NCBI RefSeq assembly: GCF_042665295.1
Contig: NZ_JBHTCO010000041.1
Span: forward strand, 1 to 64,000
Length of the DNA stretch: 64,000 nucleotides
Reading direction: 5' to 3'
Origin: Scopulibacillus_A cellulosilyticus
Lineage (GTDB): Bacteria; Bacillota; Bacilli; Bacillales; Sporolactobacillaceae
Shown here piece by piece: positions 50,952 to 57,920 of the stretch. Numbering within the stretch: position 1 is the stretch's first letter; every line of letters begins with the position of its first letter. The translations under genes and the position numbers were made by a program. Under the pieces are notes generated by a model. The model had not been told where the DNA came from. It did not search any database and was given only the letters and a program-made list of their open reading frames with translations.

Positions 50952-51188
50952 ATGAATTCCAACTATCCATTCAGGAAGGAATACTTGCCTTATGAAGTTT
51001 ATACTGTTTTTTTTGCTTTTTTGGGGTTAAGCATAACTGCTCATATTTTTGTTCATCAATTACTTTTTAGATGTTCAAAAAAGGGATGGATTATCAGAAC
51101 GTAAAAAGCGTTTAAATTTCGGTCGTAGAGTGATTTCCTGTGGATTGTTTTTATTATAGCTTTCTTACTTTTAATACATGCTGCCTAA
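50952..51188 (+). pseudogene. Broken gene for a small two-segment membrane protein
   Basis: Frame from ATG 50952 gives MNSNYPFRKEYLPYEVYTVF and a hydrophobic segment AFLGLSITAHIFVHQLLF, then at a run of six A (51077-51082) the sense moves to the +1 frame, DGLSERKKRLNFGRRVISC, and returns to the first frame for WIVFIIAFLLLIHAA before TAA at 51186. Two compensating indels would restore an intact protein of about 78 residues. Weak GAGGG site before the ATG. A sequencing error is possible. Confidence 0.5.
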
Positions 51189-51288
51189 TTCTTATAAAGA
51201 TCATTGTATCAAATATTAAATAGAAGCTAATCTTCCGCAATCATGACTTTGTTATATTCAGCTAATTTTATTTGAAGGAGTGTTAAAA

Positions 51289-52236
51289 ATGAAGAAGTTT
51301 TATTCAGTGATGTTTATCGCACTAGGTATAACACTTTTAACAGGATGCGGACACGAGAAGACGGCTAATTCGGAACATGGAGATAACAATAGCAATCATT
51401 CCGCAGTAAATCATTCTAAAACAACAACTGAAAAAAATTCAGCCGACAAAGATGCGGGTAACCAAAAAAATGATAATAAGCCATCCACTCAACCAACAAA
51501 TAATCAATCGGAAAAGGCTAACAGCAATACCTCTTCTGACCAGCATAACTCTTCCGGCGAGGGCAACAATAATCAGGATAATACAAAATCAACATCTCCT
51601 AATAATGTCATTCGAAAAACCATGCAAAGCCTTAATACATCCGTTCCTAAGATGGCGCCGACTCAAGTTCCCATTGATGAAAACACGAATCTATCAGCGG
51701 CAATAAAATCTGATACAAACAGTTATAATGTTATATTTATGCAAACTTCTAAACCAACCCCAATTAATGATTCTTCCCTAAATGATGTTAGTTCAAAAAA
51801 TAAAATTGTTGAATTCGGCGGGAAAAAATATAAAAGTTTCAACGATGCCAAAAAGGAAATCGGTGATTATATTAACACAGGTAATAATGGGAGACTTAAT
51901 CTAGGTCATGGCATTAAAGCAGGCATGGAAGGATCAGCAGGCCACGCAAATATTATGTGGAATGAGGGAAATTGGTATATTAATATAGACACACTTACCG
52001 AAAATTCAATAGCAAAAAATCAGAAAGGGTTAGCCAAAAATATTGTAAATTATTTAGAAAACCATAGCCTGCCTGCACCTCATTCAGAAGGAACTATTAC
52101 AATTTTTTATAATGGGAATAATAATACCCTAGTTAAAATGAAATGGCAGGATAACAATAAAGTTTATCATTTGGAAACAAAAAAAGATCCAATGACCTTC
52201 ATTAAAATGGCAACATCTTTTCAACAAATTAATTGA
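51289..52236 (+). CDS. Lipoprotein of unknown family, paralogue 2
   Basis: A 315-residue paralogue of the lipoprotein at 48906, with MKKFYSVMFIALGITLLTGC, a Ser/Asn/Thr-rich linker (about 22-100) and the shared globular part (SVPKMAPTQVP, NSYNVIFMQTSKPTPINDS, WNEGNWYINID). AAGGAGTG precedes the ATG at 51289. Unlike paralogue 1, no sigma-B-like promoter is seen upstream, so regulation seems to have diverged. Function not recognised. The pair probably arose by duplication, with the ASCH gene and a broken gene between them. Confidence 0.8.
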   Translation: MKKFYSVMFIALGITLLTGCGHEKTANSEHGDNNSNHSAVNHSKTTTEKNSADKDAGNQKNDNKPSTQPTNNQSEKANSNTSSDQHNSSGEGNNNQDNTKSTSPNNVIRKTMQSLNTSVPKMAPTQVPIDENTNLSAAIKSDTNSYNVIFMQTSKPTPINDSSLNDVSSKNKIVEFGGKKYKSFNDAKKEIGDYINTGNNGRLNLGHGIKAGMEGSAGHANIMWNEGNWYINIDTLTENSIAKNQKGLAKNIVNYLENHSLPAPHSEGTITIFYNGNNNTLVKMKWQDNNKVYHLETKKDPMTFIKMATSFQQIN

Positions 52237-52239
52237 CAA

Positions 52240-52271
52240 TAAAAAAAGGGGCCGTCCTATAAGCCCCTTTA
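52240..52271. terminator. Terminator between lipoprotein 2 and the small basic-protein gene
   Basis: AAGGGGC/GCCCCTT type stem; on the minus strand it ends in TTTTTTATT, on the plus strand in a T-rich CTCTTCTTCTTT, so it may serve both. Confidence 0.75.
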
Positions 52272-52418
52272 CTCTTCTTCTTTATGCGGATTTTTAAGTT
52301 TCTCTGGAATCTCTGTTTCTGCAAATGTTTTATCCGTCAAATTCATATTGGCCATGCTTTCTGTTGGCGTAAAATTACTATTTCGTGCTGCTCCTTTTGG
52401 CTGTTTCCGCTTTGTCAT
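52269..52418 (-). CDS. Small hydrophilic protein, possibly a minor spore protein
   Basis: A 49-residue charged protein starting MTKRKQPKGAARNSNFTPTE and ending KNPHKEEE. GGGAGGT lies before the ATG and a good terminator follows, so it is a real gene missed by size cutoffs. Its composition and length recall minor small acid-soluble spore proteins, but it does not match one I can name. Confidence 0.72.
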   Translation of the reverse strand: MTKRKQPKGAARNSNFTPTESMANMNLTDKTFAETEIPEKLKNPHKEEE

Positions 52419-52475
52419 CTTTTTACCTCCCTTTCCCTATGCTATTATTTGCAAGTTAACGCAAAAAATTCATTT

Positions 52476-52512
52476 AAAGACAGCCAAGCAATTATCACCC
52501 GGCTGTCTTTTG
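52476..52512. terminator. Stand-alone hairpin AAAGACAGCC/GGCTGTCTTT
   Basis: Ten-bp perfect stem with a 15-base loop. T-runs are short on both strands and no adjacent gene clearly ends here; may be an orphan terminator. Confidence 0.45.
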
Positions 52513-52679
52513 AGCAACATATTATACATTGGCTATTGTACGTGTTTGTAATTATAAAACCTGCCGAAGGATTAATCTATTCTATTTTATTTATAGAAGC
52601 TATTTTAACAACTTGTGAATTCCCTTATAGTACCTTCAAGCTTTAAAATGGTTTTAGAATTTGCTATGGAGGAAACTAA

Positions 52680-53381
52680 ATGAATTCAAATAAACGTGTT
52701 ATTTTAAGCTGGAGCGGCGGAAAGGATAGTTGTCTATCTTTGCACCGTCTTTTAGAAAATGGGTACGAAGTTGTTGGTCTTGTAACAATGGTTTCAGAAG
52801 CTGATGACCGCAATCGATCACACGGCATCCGTTTAAATGTTATAAAACAGCAAGCAAAAGCGATTGATCTCCCTCTTGTCATGGTTGATGCGCAAAATCT
52901 TAACTATGAAATTCGATTAGAAGAAGCATTATCTGCCCTACGCAAAAAACATCAGGCAGACGCCGTTGCCTTTGGCAGTTTGTACATTGAGCCGGAACGA
53001 AAATGGAATGAACAGGTCGCCTTATCTTCAGAACTTGATCCCTTATTTCCAGTTTGGATAGACAAAAGGCATTCATTAGACTTACTGAATGAATGGATAT
53101 CTCTTGGGTATCAAGCGGTCGTTTGCCGTGCTTCTGATATATATTTTGATCAAAGCTTTGCAGGGCGATCTCTTGATCAAACCTTTTTTAATGACATTTG
53201 TGGATTTTCCGATATTTGTCCTATGGGGGAAAATGGCGAATATCACACATTCGTGCTTGATGGACCGATTTTTAAACAAAAAGTTGATATCATACAGTCT
53301 AATATTGTTTTAAATAACGGGCTCTGGTCATTAGATATCGAGAAAACAAGATTAATTGACAAACAGCAGCAAAAAATTTAA
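52680..53381 (+). CDS. Dph6-like ATP-dependent ligase (ATP-pyrophosphatase family)
   Basis: A 233-residue PP-loop ATPase. SWSGGKDSCLSLHRLLENG (residues 10-28) is the pyrophosphatase loop, and the C-terminal ENGEYHTFVLDGP motif (about 194) is that of the diphthine-ammonia ligase/MJ0570 group. Bacteria lack diphthamide, so the substrate is unknown; some relatives work in B12-related or amide-forming reactions. A TGGAGGA site precedes the ATG, which directly abuts it by five bases. Confidence 0.87.
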   Translation: MNSNKRVILSWSGGKDSCLSLHRLLENGYEVVGLVTMVSEADDRNRSHGIRLNVIKQQAKAIDLPLVMVDAQNLNYEIRLEEALSALRKKHQADAVAFGSLYIEPERKWNEQVALSSELDPLFPVWIDKRHSLDLLNEWISLGYQAVVCRASDIYFDQSFAGRSLDQTFFNDICGFSDICPMGENGEYHTFVLDGPIFKQKVDIIQSNIVLNNGLWSLDIEKTRLIDKQQQKI

Positions 53382-53383
53382 AT

Positions 53384-53416
53384 AAAAAAATCGGGATAAT
53401 CACCCGATTTTTTTAA
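53384..53416. terminator. Bidirectional terminator
   Basis: AAATCGGG/CCCGATTT stem with seven-base loop; T-runs on both strands (TTTTTTT plus, TTTTTTTATT minus). It serves the ligase gene and the ABC permease gene. Confidence 0.88.
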
Positions 53417-53429
53417 TAAATTTATTTAG

Positions 53430-54575
53430 TTAATTGGCGGCAGAGCGCAAGAATCGTGGAAAACACAATGTAGCAACAATTAACCCGGCTGCACCGAATG
53501 CAATTAAAATACCAAGACCTTCAAGGACATTGCTAATATGGGCGCCATGGGCAATCACATCTTGTAAACTTTTTTGTGCCCAAAACTGCGGTGTAAAATG
53601 ACCGATCGTTTGCACAAAAGATGGCATAAGATACGAAGGCATCCATAAGCCGCCGACCATAGCGCCGCCAAGTGCGATAATCTGGGAAATAACCATGGCT
53701 GTATTTTCACTGCTGACAATCAGTGACAGTGCCAAACCGATTCCGGAACTGCAAATGCTGATACAGATAATGATCAGGCCTAATGCAGCAAGGTCGCCAA
53801 GGTGAAGATCGTAAACCCAGTGTCCAAAAGCAAAGAGAAGAACACATTGGGCAATAACAATAATGACAAATGGCAGCCACATTCCAATCAAATATTGAAA
53901 CGGTTTAACAGTTGTACTTTGAACCCTTGCCAAAAGTCCTGATTTCTTTTCATCAAAAAAGCGTTTTGCCATTGAGATCATGATATAGAAGACAAACATA
54001 ACGGTCATTCCCGGAACAACTTGTGAAATATAATTAATGCCTTGGGCTGTTGTATCGACATCTTTAATTTGGATTGGCTGAGCCAATGTTTTAGATATAT
54101 CCGCTTTAGAAACACCTTTTGCCGCCAGCGTTTGCGACAATTTTTGTTCCCGGTAACCATTTGCAATGTTTTTAAGCACGGCTTTAACAGGTGCAACTGA
54201 TGATGCAGAAGAAGGATCTTGGTAAAGCTTCAAGTCCGCTTGTTTTCCTTCCTTCAATGACTTTTGGAATCCTTTATTTATAACAAGAACCGACGCTAAC
54301 TGTCCTTTTTTAATTTTATCAATTTCATCCTTTGTATTTTTTGAAGAAGTTTGCTTCAAATCTATTCCTTTAATATGGTTCATTTGTCCAAGAAAAGCCT
54401 TTGATGCCAAGGAATGATCTTGATCGATAACATGAATGTCAATCGTTGAATTATCGGTATTGCCAAAGATAGAACCGAACATGACAATCATAAGCAGCGG
54501 CATAATCAAAAGAAAAAAGTAGCTTCTCTTTTCCTTTAACATCAACTTTAACTCTTTTAAAATGATTGATTTCAT
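53430..54575 (-). CDS. ABC-2 type transporter permease
   Basis: A 381-residue permease with one N-terminal membrane segment (about 20-38), a large extracellular loop (about 40-165) and five further segments (about 170-375), the ABC2_membrane_3 layout of drug and lipid exporters. The motif GMTVMFVFYIMISMAKRFF begins the second half. It follows its ATPase gene; a REP-like repeat lies in the 78-base gap. Substrate unknown. Confidence 0.88.
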   Translation of the reverse strand: MKSIILKELKLMLKEKRSYFFLLIMPLLMIVMFGSIFGNTDNSTIDIHVIDQDHSLASKAFLGQMNHIKGIDLKQTSSKNTKDEIDKIKKGQLASVLVINKGFQKSLKEGKQADLKLYQDPSSASSVAPVKAVLKNIANGYREQKLSQTLAAKGVSKADISKTLAQPIQIKDVDTTAQGINYISQVVPGMTVMFVFYIMISMAKRFFDEKKSGLLARVQSTTVKPFQYLIGMWLPFVIIVIAQCVLLFAFGHWVYDLHLGDLAALGLIIICISICSSGIGLALSLIVSSENTAMVISQIIALGGAMVGGLWMPSYLMPSFVQTIGHFTPQFWAQKSLQDVIAHGAHISNVLEGLGILIAFGAAGLIVATLCFPRFLRSAAN

Positions 54576-54591
54576 AACAATCCCCTTTTTT

Positions 54592-54638
54592 AAGTTATCC
54601 CCAATTAAGGGGTCTGACCCCGTGAACTGTGGATAACT
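54592..54638. repeat. Dispersed intergenic repeat, copy 2 (complete, with terminal inverted repeats)
   Basis: AGTTATCC at the left end (54593) and GGATAACT at the right end (54631-54638) are inverted copies; between them GGGGTCTGACCCC palindrome. Copy 1 at 36050-36079 matches from the palindrome to the right end. Confidence 0.8.
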
Positions 54639-54653
54639 AATTATTACTAATTT

Positions 54654-55622
54654 TTAGTCTCTTAGTGCTGTACCGGTGACTGACAAAAATACACTTTCCA
54701 GCGATGGTCTGACAATCTCAAGCTGCTTGACATCCCAATGTTGTTCAGCCGCCAGTTTAATAAGATTTTGCATAACTGCCTGAACTTGGTTCGTTTCGAC
54801 GACCCATCCGGAACCTTCTTTACGCATTTTTACTACATGAGGTAAGTCCGGTATCTCGATGACCCCGCCTGCTTCAACATAAATTGCCTTTTGGCCGTAA
54901 CGTTCGAGCAATCCGCCGAGCGGTCCTTGGGCCATTACATTGCCGTTATCAATGATGGCGATCTCGTCGCACAGCGCTTCGACTTCTTCCATGTAATGTG
55001 TAGAATAAATGATAGTTATTCCTGCCCGATTTAATGCACGAATCATTTCGAATATACGATTACGCGATTGCGGGTCAATCCCGACTGTCGGTTCATCTAA
55101 TATAAGCAGCTTCGGGCGATGCAATAAAGCACAAGCAATATTGATCCGGCGTTTCATCCCGCCGGAGAATGTCTTAATCGCATCTTTCGCTCGTTCCGTT
55201 AGACCCGTGTCAGCCAACACCTCATCAATCCTGCGTTTCAATTCATTCCCGCGAACCCCGTACATTTCTCCAAAAAAAACAAGATTGTCATAGGCGCTTA
55301 ATTGATCATACAAAGTGATTTCCTGCGGGACATAGCCGATATTCTTTGAAACAACGTTTTTGTTTTTCGAAACATCCTTGCCCAATAGCTTAGCGCTGCC
55401 GCCATCTGACTTAATAATGCCCGTTAAAATCTTCATTGTCGTTGATTTGCCTGCGCCGTTTGGCCCGAGCAAACCAAAGCAGCTCCCCGCTTTAACTGAG
55501 AAAGTAACGTCCTCTATTGCCTGTTTCTTACCATATGTCTTTTTTAAATGACTCACATCCAAAATGGTATCCGCTAAGCGGCTTTGAGCGTCTAAAGACT
55601 CTGTATTCAACACTGTCTCCAT
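54654..55622 (-). CDS. ABC transporter ATP-binding protein
   Basis: A 322-residue ABC ATPase: Walker A GLLGPNGAGKSTTMK (about residue 55), signature FSGGMKRRINIACALLHRPK (about 152), Walker B LLILDEPTVGIDPQSRNRIF (about 172), H-loop STHYMEE. A C-terminal extension of about 90 residues is typical of drug-export ATPases of the DrrA/CcmA type. The ATG at 55622 follows GGAGGG. It works with the permease encoded downstream. Confidence 0.93.
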   Translation of the reverse strand: METVLNTESLDAQSRLADTILDVSHLKKTYGKKQAIEDVTFSVKAGSCFGLLGPNGAGKSTTMKILTGIIKSDGGSAKLLGKDVSKNKNVVSKNIGYVPQEITLYDQLSAYDNLVFFGEMYGVRGNELKRRIDEVLADTGLTERAKDAIKTFSGGMKRRINIACALLHRPKLLILDEPTVGIDPQSRNRIFEMIRALNRAGITIIYSTHYMEEVEALCDEIAIIDNGNVMAQGPLGGLLERYGQKAIYVEAGGVIEIPDLPHVVKMRKEGSGWVVETNQVQAVMQNLIKLAAEQHWDVKQLEIVRPSLESVFLSVTGTALRD

Positions 55623-55821
55623 TAAAATCCCTCCAGAAATTAACAGTTTTTTGTACTTTAAAAGAAAAACTAACAACGCAATTGAAGATTAGGAGCAGCT
55701 GCCAAGCAAGGCGGATTTAAATGAATTCCTGCGTGAGGCCATTCATAAAAACTTAACAAAGCTCATCCTGAAACTGAAAAGATATTAATTCAGGCAGCTG
55801 CTTAACGCACTAATCTCCAAT
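55623..55821. other. Intergenic region with an inverted repeat and a possible gene remnant
   Basis: GCAGCTGCC (55693) and GGCAGCTGC (55793) are inverted and enclose about 100 bases. On the plus strand between them a frame reads ADLNEFLREAIHKNLTKLIL and ends KLKRY-stop at 55786, without a start codon: it looks like the 3' end of a lost gene. Not assignable. Confidence 0.35.
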
Positions 55822-56622
55822 CTATAAATCCAATCTATTTTTTAACAAGTAACCAGAAAAACGAACCATTAAATATGCCAAAACCCATCCTGCAATCATG
55901 AAATAGATAAATACAACAGGAAATGGTGAAGAGCCAGGACTAATCTCACCGCTAAATACTGTATATAAATTGTGCTTTTGATTAAAAAGTCCTAACCCGC
56001 CGTACATGCCGTATCCTAATATAAACATGAAAATATAAATCAGCGGGGAAATATATTTTGCGGTCGAATATTTAATGACTCCGACAAGAACCCCTATAGA
56101 AACCATTAAAGGCATTAACCCAATTAAAAATAAATACCACCAAAATCCCGACATGATAAATTGGGTTACTTCATGAAGGGGATAACCACCTTGCCAAACG
56201 CTTATACATGCGCCATATAAGATGGCATAAACAATTGCCAAAGCATATATGACAATAAGAATAAAAAGGGTCTTAAACAAAGCAGCAATATATTTTGCTC
56301 CGATTAACATAATCCTTGAATAAGGAAGCGTGAGCCACCAGCCTTCTGTGCTGTTTTCCCATTCATTTTTAATTGAAGAAATCCCGAATCCAAACAGCAT
56401 CCACGGCAACCCGAGTGTAAAAAACCATATATTTCTAAGTTGGAAATTCCAATGATGATAAGTGGCATAGACTGCAAACCCAAGAAATGCAATATAAAGC
56501 AGCGCAGCATACACAAGCCAAACTTTCTGAGGCATTTTATTCTTACGCCCTAATTTTCTATTGGCAAAAACTGCTTTATATTCGTATTTAAAAAGCGTCC
56601 AAAAAACATTAGATGATGACAA
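55822..56622 (-). CDS. ABC transporter membrane protein
   Basis: A 266-residue protein with six membrane segments and a basic N-terminus, of the ABC-2-like group found with YtrA/YtrB genes. Pattern GFGISSIKNEWENSTEGWWL and the following LTLPYSRIMLIGAKYIAALF are typical of the permeases that pair with short GntR-regulated ATPases. Two bases separate it from the ATPase gene. Substrate unknown; envelope-related, given YtrA regulation. Confidence 0.83.
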   Translation of the reverse strand: MSSSNVFWTLFKYEYKAVFANRKLGRKNKMPQKVWLVYAALLYIAFLGFAVYATYHHWNFQLRNIWFFTLGLPWMLFGFGISSIKNEWENSTEGWWLTLPYSRIMLIGAKYIAALFKTLFILIVIYALAIVYAILYGACISVWQGGYPLHEVTQFIMSGFWWYLFLIGLMPLMVSIGVLVGVIKYSTAKYISPLIYIFMFILGYGMYGGLGLFNQKHNLYTVFSGEISPGSSPFPVVFIYFMIAGWVLAYLMVRFSGYLLKNRLDL

Positions 56623-56624
56623 AG

Positions 56625-57341
56625 CTAAAATCCTCCCTTTTGCAGACCATAGAATTGTCGAAAGATGTCATGCATTGATCCATATTGCGCACGGAGTTCT
56701 TCGACATCTTCGGATAAAATAGCCTTCCCTTGATTTAGGAAGATTGCATAATCAAACATGCCTTCTACTTCATAGATTTCGTGTGTACTAATGAGAATGG
56801 TCTGATCCCGATCACTAAGGTAATCGATCATCCCTTCGATAATTCGTTCCCGTGATATCACATCAATGCCGGAGAATGGTTCATCTAAAATAACAAGCGG
56901 TACATTCCTTGCCATACATAGGATTAACATAAGCCTTGCTTCTTGGCCGCGTGACATACCGTTTGCCCGCAAGTCTAAGTCCATTTCCATAAAATTCGCC
57001 AAATCCTTTGCATTATCCATATCAAAACCGGGCAGCAGCTGTTCTGCCCATTGAAAGGCATCAGCCACCGTTTGATTGGGATACCAGCGTGCTCTGTCTG
57101 GCAAATAGGCAATGTCCCGGTTTGTTTTCCAGCCAGGCGTCTTCCCTAACACTTCTATTTCCCCGCTGTCGGGTTTGACCAATCCGGTAATCATGCGAAA
57201 TAAAGTCGATTTACCTGACCCGTTCGGCCCAAGAATCCCAACAATTTTATTTTCAGGTATTGAGATGCTTAATTCTTCTAAGGCGTATTTATCGCCATAT
57301 CTTTTTGCAATTTGATTGCAGTTGACAGCAGCTGTGGTCAT
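56625..57341 (-). CDS. ABC transporter ATP-binding protein (YtrB-like)
   Basis: A 238-residue ABC ATPase with Walker A GILGPNGSGKSTLFR (about residue 34), signature MSRGQEARLMLILCMARNVP (about 133), Walker B LVILDEPFSGIDVISRERII, and ISTHEIYEVE. A short Walker-to-signature helical insert as in YtrB. ATG at 57341 follows AAAGGCGG and overlaps the ytrA-like stop by four bases, so translation is coupled to its repressor gene. Confidence 0.92.
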   Translation of the reverse strand: MTTAAVNCNQIAKRYGDKYALEELSISIPENKIVGILGPNGSGKSTLFRMITGLVKPDSGEIEVLGKTPGWKTNRDIAYLPDRARWYPNQTVADAFQWAEQLLPGFDMDNAKDLANFMEMDLDLRANGMSRGQEARLMLILCMARNVPLVILDEPFSGIDVISRERIIEGMIDYLSDRDQTILISTHEIYEVEGMFDYAIFLNQGKAILSEDVEELRAQYGSMHDIFRQFYGLQKGGF

Positions 57342-57745
57342 TTTAAATCGCCGCCTTTCCGCCCGGTTCCTTTTTCGTACATATATCCCTCGATATCTTC
57401 CCATGTATATCCGAGACTTTCCACTTTATTTAAAAAGTCGTCTATATATTCTTTAACTAGTTCGCTGCGAAATGTTTTTACCCTTTCTTCTGATGTCGTA
57501 ATATAAGTGCCTTGACCGCGGCGCTTTTCTGTTAAACCATCTCGTTCTAACTCTTTATATGCCCGCATCACCGTATTTGGATTAATCTTCAGCGCGTGCG
57601 CCATTTCACGTACTGATGGAATTTTCTCACCCAAACCAATCTCTCCTTTTGCTAAAGAACTGCGGATTTGCTCTAATATTTGTTCATAAAGCGGTTGGCT
57701 AAAGTCTAATTGAAATGTCAAAGTCCCAACCTGTCGTACTTCCAT
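57338..57745 (-). CDS. ytrA: GntR-family repressor, YtrA type
   Basis: A 135-residue regulator. N-terminal winged helix-turn-helix (about 15-80) with QPLYEQILEQIRSSLAKGEI, IPSVREMAHALKINPNTVMR and LTEKRRGQGTYIT, then a short helical dimerisation tail, the size of YtrA subfamily members (130 residues in B. subtilis). ATG at 57745 follows GGAGGG. It heads the ABC operon and probably represses it via the operator at 57799-57823. In B. subtilis YtrA responds to cell wall-active antibiotics. Confidence 0.9.
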   Translation of the reverse strand: MEVRQVGTLTFQLDFSQPLYEQILEQIRSSLAKGEIGLGEKIPSVREMAHALKINPNTVMRAYKELERDGLTEKRRGQGTYITTSEERVKTFRSELVKEYIDDFLNKVESLGYTWEDIEGYMYEKGTGRKGGDLK

Positions 57746-57798
57746 TGCTTTCCCTCCATCCAAGGGGCGCGTTATATATTATGATTTTGTGTGATTTA

Positions 57799-57831
57799 AG
57801 TGTATTATATCACTTAACACACTTAATACAA
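57799..57831 (-). promoter_or_regulatory. Sigma-A promoter with YtrA-type operator
   Basis: Minus strand: TTGTAT (57831-57826), 16-nt spacer, TATAAT (57809-57804). Overlapping it is AGTGTG-N13-TACACT (57823-57799), matching the published YtrA inverted repeat AGTGTA-N13-TACACT with one change; the inner TTAAGTG/CACTTAA arms are also symmetric. Confidence 0.82.
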
Positions 57832-57882
57832 GTGGTTTTTTTAAAAAAAGGCTTTTCCCTTTTTGCGGGGTACTAAAATAAA

Positions 57883-57911
57883 CGAAAAAACCCCCAATCT
57901 GGAGGTTTTTG
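57883..57911 (-). terminator. Terminator of recQ
   Basis: Minus strand AAACCTCC/GGGGGTTT stem (one G-T pair) followed by TTTTTT. Confidence 0.8.
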
Positions 57912-57920
57912 CTGTTAAAT

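Noticed and set aside
52440..52540. Small RNA ending at the hairpin 52476-52510
   Set aside because: The only upstream -10 (TATAAT on the minus strand) has no fitting -35, and the T-run is interrupted.
55704..55786. Possible small gene with residues ADLNEFLREAIHKNL
   Set aside because: No start codon or ribosome site; kept only as a possible remnant in the intergenic entry.
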